Shown one piece after another: positions 17,001-24,075 of a stretch of 33,338 bases of DNA. This DNA is from Nitrospirota bacterium (lineage in GTDB: Bacteria; Nitrospirota_A; Leptospirillia; Leptospirillales; Leptospirillaceae). The DNA is taken from contig JAKCDE010000013.1 in NCBI GenBank assembly GCA_021838585.1, forward strand, positions 1 to 33,338, given 5' to 3'. The position numbers and the translations under genes were made by a program. Below the pieces are notes generated by a model, which was not told the origin of the DNA, did not search any database, and saw nothing but the letters and a program-made list of their open reading frames with translations. Numbering within the stretch: position 1 is the first letter of the stretch; each line of letters starts with the position of its first letter.

Positions 17001-17815
17001 CGGGAATCCCCGAGGCCCAGTTCCGTCTGGGGATTCATTATCTCGACAATCGCACCGGGGAAACCGATTCCGAGTCGGGGATCCATTGGCTCCAAATGGC
17101 CGTGGCGGGAGGCCATCCCCAGGCCGCCTTTCGTCTCGGCCTGATTCTGGAAGCGGGCGACCGGATGGATTCCGATCGACCCGCGGCCATCGGACTATAC
17201 CGGGTTGCTGCAGAGAAAGGTCATCCTGACGCGCAGCTTCGCCTGGGGACCCTTTTGAGCGAGGGAGAATCCGGAGACCTTCAGAAGGAAGGATTTTCCT
17301 GGACCGAAAAGGCCGCCCTTTCGGGTCTTCCCGAAGCCCAGCTCCGTCTGGGGCTCCTTCATCTGGAGGGAAAAGGAACTCCCCGGAACGAGGGGGAGGG
17401 GGTCCACTGGATCCGGAGAGCGGCCGAGCAGGGCCTGGCCGAGGCCCAGTGCCGGCTGGGACTGATGCTCCGGACCGGCCGGGGCCTTTTTCCCTCCGAC
17501 CCGGGCGAGGCGGCTCTCTGGTTCAGAAAGGCCGCGCTGCAGGATGATGCGGAGGCGCAGTACAATCTCGGGATCATGACCCTGGAAGGACAGGGAGTCC
17601 CGCAGGACGCGTCCGAAGCCGCCCACTGGCTGTCAATGGCTGCCGAGACGGGCCATCCCCAGGCCCAGTATATTTTGGGGGTCCTCTACCGGAACGGGAG
17701 AGGGGTTCCACAAGACCCGGAGCAGGCCCTCCAGTGGTTCAGAAAAGCCGCAAACCAGAGAGTCGTCCAGGCCAGGGAGGCTCTCCGGGATCTCCAGGAC
17801 TCCCCGCGACGCTGA
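14099..17815 (+). CDS. Giant Sel1-like repeat protein (about 33 repeats)
   Basis: The 1238-aa protein is almost entirely Sel1-like (SEL1/TPR-related) repeats. I count about 33 units of 32-37 residues, each opening with A-Q-Y-x-L-G and closing with W-F-R-K-A-A-E-x-G. An N-terminal half unit precedes them and a short tail (AREALRDLQDSPRR) follows. Such alpha-solenoids are protein-protein scaffolds. No signal peptide or membrane segment is seen (MWQKIGLLFNLKAYDSG), so it is probably cytoplasmic. No upstream in-frame start was found back to the region near 14040. The Shine-Dalgarno is poor: GGGGAG at 14064 is about 30 nt away. It lies immediately downstream of the bcs operon on the same strand and shares its upstream boxes and sigma-54-like promoter. 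A role in cellulose, biofilm or c-di-GMP control is therefore likely but inferred. Confidence 0.9.
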   Translation: MWQKIGLLFNLKAYDSGTSTTLKGLDPVPAARLIRKAADQGNPRAQYNLGLLHLKGKGVPQDLAQAALWFERAAEQGLAPAQYNLGLMLFEGRGIPQSLSRGASLIKQAARQGMIEAKSLYGTLYLEAKVLPEEEINPVEWIEEAAQAGDLAAQFNLGLACLHGRGLPKDPERALLWFRKSAEKGESRAQYYLGLLLMDEGHPSFQPDEGRDWLMRAAESEDPEAQFNIGLLYYEGRLVEQNCDQAILWFQQAAEKNHVRAQALLGALILEGKAPPRQEEEGLGWIRKAAFSGDPEAQYLMATLHLKGRGVPQNTSLAFYWFMKAAVQGLAEAEYQVGLFYQKGLLTGTTDPAKALPWFEKAGDQGLNETLGILGEIYQEGLHVPRNMGEAIKWFIRAAEAGDREAQYRLGLLTMEGQDLPADPGNAARLFAAAADQGHPEAAYRLGLLEEAGAVGTPNEVRAAELFRIAAEHEVPQAMLRFGQYLETGRGGIEADQEAGEDWIRRASEKELPEAWLEWGIRLEEGSPNREPDSVTAVLYFRMAALANIPMAQYRLAKLLEKNPENPPGIDEELVFWFRKAAEGGIPQAMLQMALYSIEGRGGIPADDEEALRWLAQAARLDLPEAHLALAFFHREGRGGLPRDEEMAHTSLERAARKDLPEAQYLLATWELERGRRDKAREWFEVSAGKGDPRSQLALGRLQLEDGDRESGIAWIRKAADQALPDALEALSELALLGEIQAERAQVIEWLRTAAEAGIPMAQLALGKILLEDTADPATREEGGGWVARAAESGLPEAQFRAAILRCQGRGEDWYDEQTLRWFRLAAGAGQIEAQYEAGRRLVSGDSPEDHREGLEWIRKASEAGHPGSRLLLALHLLETPDTTEEGIHWLTAAAEGGVPEAEALLGRFYLEGDRVVPDPVRGLEWTRRAAENGNPEAQLRLGILYQEDPDLNSPEEALAWIRRAAETGIPEAQFRLGIHYLDNRTGETDSESGIHWLQMAVAGGHPQAAFRLGLILEAGDRMDSDRPAAIGLYRVAAEKGHPDAQLRLGTLLSEGESGDLQKEGFSWTEKAALSGLPEAQLRLGLLHLEGKGTPRNEGEGVHWIRRAAEQGLAEAQCRLGLMLRTGRGLFPSDPGEAALWFRKAALQDDAEAQYNLGIMTLEGQGVPQDASEAAHWLSMAAETGHPQAQYILGVLYRNGRGVPQDPEQALQWFRKAANQRVVQAREALRDLQDSPRR

Positions 17816-17900
17816 CATGCGACGCTCAAATCACCTTTCTTTTCATCGTCAGAAATGGGTATTCCCTCTCCAGAGAGCCCTCCGACAGAATTTTTCAATA

Positions 17901-17928
17901 TTGCCTTTTCCTGACGAGGCGATATAAT
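17901..17928 (+). promoter_or_regulatory. Sigma-70 promoter for the cytochrome c gene
   Basis: TTGCCT (17901-17906), 16 bp, TATAAT (17923-17928): a perfect -10 with a good -35. The start site would be near 17935, about 75 nt before the cytochrome ATG. Confidence 0.7.
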
Positions 17929-18008
17929 TTGATTGAAGTTGGACGGAGAGATCTTCTCCAACGCGATCCACGAAGGGGCGGCATAGCCGGAAAATAAAGG
18001 AGTGAACC

Positions 18009-18338
18009 ATGAAAACCGTCGGAGTTTCTCTTGGAATCATTTCGTTTCTTGCCCTTTCATCTCCGTCCTGGGCTACGGATGTCAAGTCGCTGATCAATGA
18101 GCAGGGATGTTTCGCATGTCATTCCATTGACCAGAAAATGGTCGGGCCTTCCTTCAAAATGGTGGCAGATCGTTATCGGGGCCAGAAGGGAGCCGATGAA
18201 ATGCTGGCGAAAAAGATCATCGCAGGGGGAAACGGTCACTGGAACAAGGTCACCGGGGGAATGATGATGCCCCCCCACCCGGGCATGTCCATGGATCAGG
18301 CAAAGGAAGTGGCCGACTGGGTTCTGGCCACGAAGTAA
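18009..18338 (+). CDS. Periplasmic class I c-type cytochrome (cytochrome c551/c552-like)
   Basis: This 109-aa precursor has a signal peptide (residues 1-22, ending SPSWA-TD) and a mature part of about 87 residues. The haem motif is CFACH (C34, C37, H38). The distal ligand is probably M87 in the MMMPPHP segment, as in small c551/c552 cytochromes. It should carry electrons in the periplasm. In an iron-oxidising acidophile it could sit between Fe(II) oxidation and the terminal oxidase, but its partner cannot be read here. AAGGAG lies seven bases before the ATG. It is an independent unit: strong sigma-70 promoter upstream and a UUCG-capped terminator downstream, consistent with high expression. 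Confidence 0.92.
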   Translation: MKTVGVSLGIISFLALSSPSWATDVKSLINEQGCFACHSIDQKMVGPSFKMVADRYRGQKGADEMLAKKIIAGGNGHWNKVTGGMMMPPHPGMSMDQAKEVADWVLATK

Positions 18339-18373
18339 GCTTTTCGATCACGGAAAATGAATGTTTCGCGCAT

Positions 18374-18400
18374 AGCCAGACCTTCGGGTTCTGGCTTTTT
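18374..18400 (+). terminator. Rho-independent terminator after cytochrome c
   Basis: AGCCAGA-CC-TTCG-GG-T-TCTGGCT followed by TTTT: a stem of nine pairs with one bulged T and a TTCG tetraloop. Confidence 0.9.
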
Positions 18401-18435
18401 CATAAATTGATCCGATGAATTCAGAAGGAGACGAG

Positions 18436-18930
18436 ATGTTCAAAAAAGCCTCTTTGTTTTTCTCCATGACGGCTGCGGTCGCCTTACTTTCCTTTCCGGC
18501 CCTTTCCGGGGCGGACAATCTGCCTCCCCTGACCGGAGCGGAGACTGCGAAGAAATTTGACACCTTCCGCAAGAAAGCCGGAACAGATTTCCTTCTGCCC
18601 CAGGTCTTCAAGAACCATCCCGGAGTGACCTTCATGCTCGCCCATGCCAAGGATCTCGGCCTCTCCGACAAGCAGGTGAAGAAGCTCAAGATCATTCGCC
18701 GCCACATGCTCGACCGTTCCCTGGCCCAGATGAAGAAGATCGAATCCCTGCGGGCTTCCTACCTGAAGATGGCCTCCACCCCGCACCCCTCTTCGTCCAA
18801 AATCCACAAAGATCTCCATGCCATCGCCTGGCTCATGGCGCAGGCCACCGCAGACCATCTGGCCGGCCACCTCGCCGCGGCGAAGGTGCTCTCCAATTCC
18901 CAGCAGGCAAAGCTTTCCACCCTCAAATAG
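18436..18930 (+). CDS. Periplasmic Spy/CpxP-like (LTXXQ-type) protein
   Basis: This 164-aa protein has a signal peptide (MFKKASLFFSMTAAVALLSFP, cleavage near residue 26). The mature part is largely helical, with LGLSDKQVKKLKIIRR resembling the LTxxQ segment of the Spy/CpxP family of periplasmic chaperones and metal-stress proteins. A His-containing C-terminal half (HKDLHAIAW, HLAGHLAAAK) follows. ATG 18436 is chosen over an in-frame start at 18415 because AGAAGGAG precedes it at good spacing and the signal peptide then begins cleanly. It has its own strong terminator. Chaperoning of exported proteins or metal-stress protection is inferred from family resemblance, which is moderate. Confidence 0.7.
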   Translation: MFKKASLFFSMTAAVALLSFPALSGADNLPPLTGAETAKKFDTFRKKAGTDFLLPQVFKNHPGVTFMLAHAKDLGLSDKQVKKLKIIRRHMLDRSLAQMKKIESLRASYLKMASTPHPSSSKIHKDLHAIAWLMAQATADHLAGHLAAAKVLSNSQQAKLSTLK

Positions 18931-18937
18931 TTTCTCC

Positions 18938-18965
18938 GGGGCCGGCGACGGCCCCTTTATTTTTC
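18938..18965 (+). terminator. Rho-independent terminator after the Spy-like gene
   Basis: GGGGCCG-GCGA-CGGCCCC (18938-18955) followed by TTTATTTTT: seven GC pairs, a GCGA tetraloop and a U-rich tail. Confidence 0.92.
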
Positions 18966-19394
18966 CTTCTGGGCTCACTCCCTCCGTATCTGCACGGAAA
19001 CCATCGATTACAAAAGACTTCCTTGACCAATCCGACAGAAAGCCCCGACCTCTCTTGACTTTCGGAACAGACCGGTTGATAATAAACAGCAGATATACGT
19101 CGGGCATCATGGATTGTGTATCGCGTCGCTAGCATGCGCCGAATTTGCCGGAACTCATTGAATTGACCCTGCCAGATGGACCAACGTCCGACCGCGTGTT
19201 CAAGTCTCTGCAAACCTTCCCGGCACTCTGTTGACAAGGACAGGTCCTTTCGGCGTCCGATATCCGATTCCGCTCCATTGCGGCTCGGACGCGTCGCGGT
19301 GCCATATGGCTCCAAGCTTCCAGTCGGACTTGTCTTGTCCCCGAATCGATTCCCGCCGCCACCAATCATGTTAGGTTATCCATTAGGAGCAACA
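18966..19394 (+). other. Long 5' leader of the DEAD-box helicase gene
   Basis: There is no gene in 429 bp. A sigma-70 promoter at 19055-19083 implies a leader of about 305 nt. Within it are an inverted repeat AAGGAC-AG-GTCCTT (19236-19249), an extended hairpin GCGTCCGA...TCGGACGC (19253-19292) with an inner CCGC/GCGG stem, and the palindrome GCCATATGGC (19301-19310). Confidence 0.6.
19055..19083 (+). promoter_or_regulatory. Sigma-70 promoter for the DEAD-box helicase
   Basis: TTGACT (19055-19060), 17 bp, GATAAT (19078-19083); the expected start is near 19090. Confidence 0.7.
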
Positions 19395-20783
19395 ATGTCT
19401 TTTGAGTCCCTCGGCCTCAACCCGGATCTTCTGCGCGCGCTTTCCGACCTCAACCACAACTCCCCGACTCCGATCCAGAAACAGACCATCCCTCCGATCA
19501 TCGAAGGGCGCGATGTTCTGGGTGTCGCCCAGACCGGCTCCGGGAAAACGGGCGGATTCCTTCTCCCCTCGCTCCACAGGAACAAGCGCGCCCAGGGGGA
19601 CCGGATCCGACACCAGATTCTTGTCCTCTCCCCGACCCGGGAGCTGGCGGGACAGATTGAACGGTCGGCCCGGGAATACGGCAAGTACCTCAGGAGCCGG
19701 ACGGTCCTTCTTGTAGGAGGGACCGACATGCGTCGCCAGATGGACAATCTGAGACGTCCGTGGGATCTGGCCATAGCCACCCCCGGACGCCTGATTGACC
19801 ACATGCAGCGGGGCACGATCTCCCTCTCCCACGTCCACACCATCGTCCTCGATGAAGCCGACCGCATGCTCGACATGGGATTCCTTCCCGATGTCGAAAC
19901 CATTCTCAAGGCACTTCCTGCGGATCGGCAGACCCTCCTTTTCACGGCCACACTTCCGACCCGGATCCAGAACCTGACAAAAACCTACCAGAAAGACCCT
20001 GTTTTGATCCGGCTTGAGACATCCGGCGCCCCCCCCGTCTCCATCGACCAGGAGGTCGTCTCGATCGGCCATGGATCCCAGAAGTGGGGACTTCTGAAAA
20101 CCATTCTGACGGAACCTCAGACCACGGAAGGGCAGACACTGATCTTCACCCGAACCAAGCGGAGCGCGGAAGAACTTTCGGAGGCCCTTCTGAGGGATGG
20201 ATTCCCGAGCGACGCCCTCCACGGGGACAAGAGCCAGTCCCAGCGAAACCGTGTCCTTTCACGGTTCCGCGCCGGACAGACCCGGATCCTTGTCGCGACC
20301 GACGTCGCCGCCCGCGGACTCGACATCGATACGGTGACTTGCGTCGTCAACTATGACCTGCCACAATCCCCCGAAGACTATGTCCACAGGATCGGAAGAA
20401 CCGGACGAGCCGGTCGCTCCGGTCGGGCCATTTCCTTTTGCCATCCGGCGGACAGGCCCCTTCTCCGGGACATCGAGCGCCTCCTTGGCAACTCGGTCCC
20501 GGTTTCTCCGCTCTCCCCTCCCCCCTCCTCTTCGGCAAACCGCCCCTTCCGGAGCGCCGGCCCCCGGGCCGGCCAACGATCCGACCGGCCCTATCGGACC
20601 GAAGACCGCAGAGGGGATTCCCGCCCGCCCTTCCGCTCGGGCAATCGACCGGATTCGACGAGAGATGGCAGTTCCGACTGGAAGCGGGACCGTCCGCTTT
20701 CCGGGCCGCGAAAGCCCTATTCCTCTTCGGGCTCACGACCTTTCCGGCCTGCCTCACGTCCGGCGTCGAACCAGGATTCCTGA
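19395..20783 (+). CDS. DEAD-box ATP-dependent RNA helicase (RhlE-like)
   Basis: This 462-aa helicase unwinds RNA duplexes, typically in ribosome assembly, RNA decay or cold adaptation. Motifs in order: Q motif (TPIQKQ, about 25), Walker A AQTGSGKT (45-52), PTRELA, TPGRL, DEAD, TAT, then VATDVAARGLD and HRIGRTGRAGR. A basic, disordered tail (about residues 365-462, rich in R, S, P, G) follows, as in RhlE proteins, where it binds RNA. ATG 19395 is chosen because AGGAG (19385-19389) lies five bases upstream; the frame is open to 19176 but that part is leader. The long structured leader suggests autoregulation, as known for other DEAD-box helicase genes. Confidence 0.92.
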   Translation: MSFESLGLNPDLLRALSDLNHNSPTPIQKQTIPPIIEGRDVLGVAQTGSGKTGGFLLPSLHRNKRAQGDRIRHQILVLSPTRELAGQIERSAREYGKYLRSRTVLLVGGTDMRRQMDNLRRPWDLAIATPGRLIDHMQRGTISLSHVHTIVLDEADRMLDMGFLPDVETILKALPADRQTLLFTATLPTRIQNLTKTYQKDPVLIRLETSGAPPVSIDQEVVSIGHGSQKWGLLKTILTEPQTTEGQTLIFTRTKRSAEELSEALLRDGFPSDALHGDKSQSQRNRVLSRFRAGQTRILVATDVAARGLDIDTVTCVVNYDLPQSPEDYVHRIGRTGRAGRSGRAISFCHPADRPLLRDIERLLGNSVPVSPLSPPPSSSANRPFRSAGPRAGQRSDRPYRTEDRRGDSRPPFRSGNRPDSTRDGSSDWKRDRPLSGPRKPYSSSGSRPFRPASRPASNQDS

Positions 20784-20798
20784 GGGGCCGTTCCCCCC

Positions 20799-21533
20799 AT
20801 GAACCCCCTTCTTATCGGGATCACGACCGATTACGCTCCGGCGGAACCCGGCCGTGATCCCCGTTTTTTTCTGAAAACCTCCTACGTTACCTACTTTCAA
20901 AACGGCGGTGCGCTGGTTGTTCTCCTCCCATTTTCCTATGCCCCACATCAGGAAGACTTTGGTTTCCTGGACGGTATCGTCCTGTCAGGATCCGGCCCCG
21001 ACATTCCCCCCCGCTTCTACAACGAAGAGACGACATTTCTTCCGGGTAACTGGATGCCGGAGGAGAGGGTGGAATTCGAATTCTTCCTGATCTCCCTGTC
21101 GGAGCGAAAAGGGATTCCTCTCTTCGGGATCTGCGGTGGATTCCAGACCATGAACGTCTTTCGGGGAGGGACGCTGGTCCAGGACCTTCCGTCGATGCGT
21201 CCGGACGGGAACGCCCATCAGGATTCGGAACATGATGTTACCCTGGGCGACGGCTGGAGGGAACTGGCGGGGTCAAAAGGCATTGCGGGACTTGATCGTG
21301 TCAGGGTCAACAGCTTCCATCACCAGGGAATCAACCGGCTGGGGAAGCAGCTGAAGGTCGAGGCGGTCTCCGGAGACGGCCTCGTCGAGGGATTCCGGGA
21401 TCCAGACCATCCTTTTTTTGCGGGAGTGCAATGGCATCCTGAGCGGATGCCGTCCGGGGATTCCTTCAGCCAGAGCCTTCGGAACCACTTTCTTGACGCC
21501 TGCCGGCTCTACCGGAACGGACGCCGGAGCTGA
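20799..21533 (+). CDS. Class I glutamine amidotransferase-like hydrolase (peptidase C26, PuuD-type)
   Basis: This 244-aa protein belongs to the C26 family. The nucleophile is C112 in GICGG, and the dyad partners are H213 and E215 in QWHPER. The oxyanion-side motif SGSGPDI (63-69) is also present. Family members hydrolyse gamma-glutamyl bonds, for example gamma-glutamyl-GABA in polyamine breakdown; the substrate here is not shown by context. It starts 15 bp after the helicase stop with only a weak Shine-Dalgarno (GAGGGG), so it may rely on readthrough from the helicase transcript. Its TGA abuts the TGA of the convergent gene: TGATCA at 21531-21536 supplies both stops. Confidence 0.85.
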   Translation: MNPLLIGITTDYAPAEPGRDPRFFLKTSYVTYFQNGGALVVLLPFSYAPHQEDFGFLDGIVLSGSGPDIPPRFYNEETTFLPGNWMPEERVEFEFFLISLSERKGIPLFGICGGFQTMNVFRGGTLVQDLPSMRPDGNAHQDSEHDVTLGDGWRELAGSKGIAGLDRVRVNSFHHQGINRLGKQLKVEAVSGDGLVEGFRDPDHPFFAGVQWHPERMPSGDSFSQSLRNHFLDACRLYRNGRRS

Positions 21534-22472
21534 TCACCCCCGTCCGGGCCGAAAGGGAGGTTCCTGATCTTTTCTCCGCCCGGGGGGACGGCCTCCAAAG
21601 GGGATCTGTCCGGATTTTCCGGCCCTTCGCACGGCATTCCGCCGCCACCTGGCGATGGTCTCGGGCGTTATTTTAAGGACGGCCTCCGGGTCATAAAGGC
21701 GCCGTTCCCGGAGTCTTCCGTTTCTTATCGATTCGATGCGGAGAACGACCGGAATCCGGCCTCCCTCCACCCATTCCTCGAACTCCTTTGGACGCAATCC
21801 CAGCTCACGCCTGACTTCCCTATCCCCCCAGAGAGAACGGACCCAGTCCTGAAAATCCCGCTCCATCCGGCGTTCCCTTTCGGCCTCCAGTCGGACCCTC
21901 TTTTTTTCCTCCCTCAGGAAGGCCCGGGCCTTTCTGAAATTCTCGATGATCTCTTTCCGGGGAAGCAGGTTTCCATGGTCCGCCATCATCCGTTCAACTC
22001 CCAGAGCGATCGGCCGATCCAGATTCCCTGTGAAACGAATCTTTTCCGGAGGAAGTCCGGAGAGAGCCAGGGCATAGGTCCGCCACGGCTCCTGGGTAAG
22101 AAGGATGAAGCGAACGACCGGATCGGGTTCTCCCCCGACCTTGTCGTACAGAAGCCTGGAGATGGCGGCTCTGATGTTGTCCAGCGTTTCGGGAGAGACA
22201 AGGTCGATGATCTCTCCCGACACCCGGCCAGCGACAGCCTTCAGGTGGTCCTCCGACACGCGCCCGGGGTCAACCCCCAAAAGGGAGAGGTCACGGGCCA
22301 CCGAGGCCGTCTTCAATGCCTCATAGACAGTCTCAAGAAGGGCCCTGTCGGAGGGGGCGCGGATGGTCCACGCTTCGATCCGGGAAGGTGAGGGAAGGGG
22401 GAGTGCACGTCTTTCGAAGGCCTGGAGAATCCAGACAGAATCTTGCACGTTGGCAGAACCCCTGGCGCTCAT
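21534..22472 (-). CDS. Unknown protein with excisionase/MerR-like helix-turn-helix segment
   Basis: I do not recognise this 312-aa protein. The N-terminal half is predicted helical. A highly charged stretch with coiled-coil potential (REEKKRVRLEAERERRMERD) leads into a segment resembling excisionase/MerR winged helices: ELGLRPKEFEEWVEGGRIPV, then RRLYDPEAVLKITPET. The C-terminal end is basic and probably disordered (GGRPPGRRKDQEPPFRPGRG). A DNA- or RNA-binding role is inferred. ATG 22472 forms an ATGA overlap with the nagZ stop, so it is translated after nagZ; the frame extends to 22508 inside nagZ without need. It ends back to back with the C26 hydrolase gene, with no terminator between them. 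Confidence 0.7.
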   Translation of the reverse strand: MSARGSANVQDSVWILQAFERRALPLPSPSRIEAWTIRAPSDRALLETVYEALKTASVARDLSLLGVDPGRVSEDHLKAVAGRVSGEIIDLVSPETLDNIRAAISRLLYDKVGGEPDPVVRFILLTQEPWRTYALALSGLPPEKIRFTGNLDRPIALGVERMMADHGNLLPRKEIIENFRKARAFLREEKKRVRLEAERERRMERDFQDWVRSLWGDREVRRELGLRPKEFEEWVEGGRIPVVLRIESIRNGRLRERRLYDPEAVLKITPETIARWRRNAVRRAGKSGQIPFGGRPPGRRKDQEPPFRPGRG

Positions 22473-23455
22473 CGGCCCACTCCCCGGAAGGGGTTCGCCC
22501 GCATCCATTCATCAAAGCGTTCGACGGCGCGGATCGCTGGACTCCAGCCCTCCCGAATCTTGTTCTCCACAGTGTCGAAAACCTTCAGCGCGGCATCCCT
22601 GTTCCGTAGGACGAGCAAACCGTCGCACCCGGCCGCAAGCGCCGATTCGGCGGCAACGGAGACACCGCTTCTGGCGACGGCCTCCATCAGGAGGTCGTCA
22701 GACAGAACCAGACCTTTGTAACCGAGCCGATCCCTGAGAAGACCGGAGACGATCGGTCGGGAGAGAGTGGCCGGAAGACTCGCGTCCAAAGCCGGATAGA
22801 CAACATGGGCTGTCATCATCAGCGGAATGCCCGCGTCGATGGCCATCCGGAAGGGGACCAGTTCCCTGTTCTCGAGGATCTCCCAGGGAGCGGAAACGAC
22901 CGGAAGGGCCAGATGGGAGTCGAGATCGGTATCGCCATGGCCCGGGAAATGCTTGCCACAGGGAAGAATACCTTCCGAAGCGAGCCCTTCGGCGAAGGCC
23001 ATGGCCAAAAGGCCCACCGACCGGGGGTCTGAGGAAAAGGACCGGTCCCCGATGACGGGATTGGCGGAGTTGGAATCAACATCCAGCACAGGAGCGAAAT
23101 CCACGTCGAACCCCAGACCCCGGAGGGCGCGACCGAGATCACGGCCAGCTTCCCTGATAAGAACCGTATCCCCGGTTTTCCCCAGGGCTCGCATGGGGGG
23201 GAGGGCGGGAACCCCTTCCCTGAGCCTGGCAACGCGCCCCCCCTCCTGATCGACCGCGATCAAAACCCTTCCCGATGGACAGCTCTGCCGGATTGCCATA
23301 TTGAGCTCCCGGACCTGATCGGCAGAACGGACATTCTCCCGGAAGATCACCACTCCCGCCGGATCGATCCTTTCAAGGAATCTACGGTCTTCGGATTCAA
23401 GCTCCGGCCCGGGAACGCTGACCCACAAAAGAGTCCCCGGACGCCCCCCCTTCAT
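22469..23455 (-). CDS. nagZ: Beta-N-acetylhexosaminidase NagZ (GH3)
   Basis: NagZ removes N-acetylglucosamine from GlcNAc-anhydroMurNAc muropeptides in the cytoplasm during peptidoglycan recycling. The 328-aa protein shows DQEGG (69-73), the NagZ signature KHFPGHGDTDLDSH (168-181) whose His/Asp loop is the acid/base, and the nucleophile D253 in SDDLLMEA. Length matches single-domain NagZ. ATG 23455 overlaps the rdgB stop as ATGA; the frame stays open to 23689, but that part is antisense-phase shadow of rdgB. It is coupled downstream to the unknown helix-turn-helix protein. murI and a lytic transglycosylase lie within 9 kb, giving a loose cell-wall theme. Confidence 0.93.
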   Translation of the reverse strand: MKGGRPGTLLWVSVPGPELESEDRRFLERIDPAGVVIFRENVRSADQVRELNMAIRQSCPSGRVLIAVDQEGGRVARLREGVPALPPMRALGKTGDTVLIREAGRDLGRALRGLGFDVDFAPVLDVDSNSANPVIGDRSFSSDPRSVGLLAMAFAEGLASEGILPCGKHFPGHGDTDLDSHLALPVVSAPWEILENRELVPFRMAIDAGIPLMMTAHVVYPALDASLPATLSRPIVSGLLRDRLGYKGLVLSDDLLMEAVARSGVSVAAESALAAGCDGLLVLRNRDAALKVFDTVENKIREGWSPAIRAVERFDEWMRANPFRGVGR

Positions 23456-24075
23456 GGCCTCTCCAGCGCCAGGCACAACCTTTGGAAGGCCCGGAATCGA
23501 TGCGAGATTTTGTTCTTTTCGGAGGTCGCCATGACACCGAAACTTGCCCGGTATCCGTCGGGAATGAACAGGGGATCGTAGCCGAATCCGCCGTCCCCCA
23601 TGGGTCCATTGGCGATTCGTCCCGGAACCCGGCCCGCGGAGGCGGCCCGGAGAGCTCCGGTGTCGATGTCCACTGCCACCAGCACACACACGAAGAAGGC
23701 CTGACGATCGGAGCCTGAAAGGCCCTTCATGTTTTTGAGAAGGAGCTCGCGATTTTCCTGATCGGTCGCATCCAGTCCGGCGTAACGGGCCGATCGGACC
23801 CCAGGGGCCCCGGAAAGGGCCGGAACCACCAGACCGGAATCATCGGCAAAGAGAATGCCGGATCTTTTTCCTGACAAGGCGCGTGCGAAGGCCTGGGCCT
23901 TCAGACAGGCATTGCCGAAAAAGGTCTCCGCCTCCTCCTCGATCGCCGGTGGCGGACAATTGGAAGAAAAGGCTGTCTCCACAGATACGAAGGGAGGGGC
24001 CATATTCCGAAACTCCTCTGCTTTGTGAGGATTGCCGGTACCCAGAAAAAGGAGAAGGCCCCTTTCCTTACCCAT
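23452..24075 (-). CDS. rdgB: XTP/dITP diphosphatase (RdgB/HAM1 family)
   Basis: This housecleaning enzyme hydrolyses dITP, XTP and ITP to monophosphates so that deaminated purines are not incorporated. The 207-aa protein carries the substrate loop TGNPHKAEEF (13-22), ADDSGL (Mg/catalytic loop), GDGGFGYDPLF and a C-terminal SHR followed by an AF pair. Length is normal. ATG 24075 overlaps the stop of the DHH gene by 8 nt (ATGGGTAA), and its own stop overlaps nagZ as ATGA. The open frame upstream to 24297 lies within the DHH gene and is not used. Confidence 0.93.
   Translation of the reverse strand: MGKERGLLLFLGTGNPHKAEEFRNMAPPFVSVETAFSSNCPPPAIEEEAETFFGNACLKAQAFARALSGKRSGILFADDSGLVVPALSGAPGVRSARYAGLDATDQENRELLLKNMKGLSGSDRQAFFVCVLVAVDIDTGALRAASAGRVPGRIANGPMGDGGFGYDPLFIPDGYRASFGVMATSEKNKISHRFRAFQRLCLALERP

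Noticed and set aside
14190..17770. Periodic DNA repeats as a CRISPR or VNTR array
   Set aside because: The periodicity is the coding of Sel1 protein repeats; units vary in sequence and length and stay in frame.
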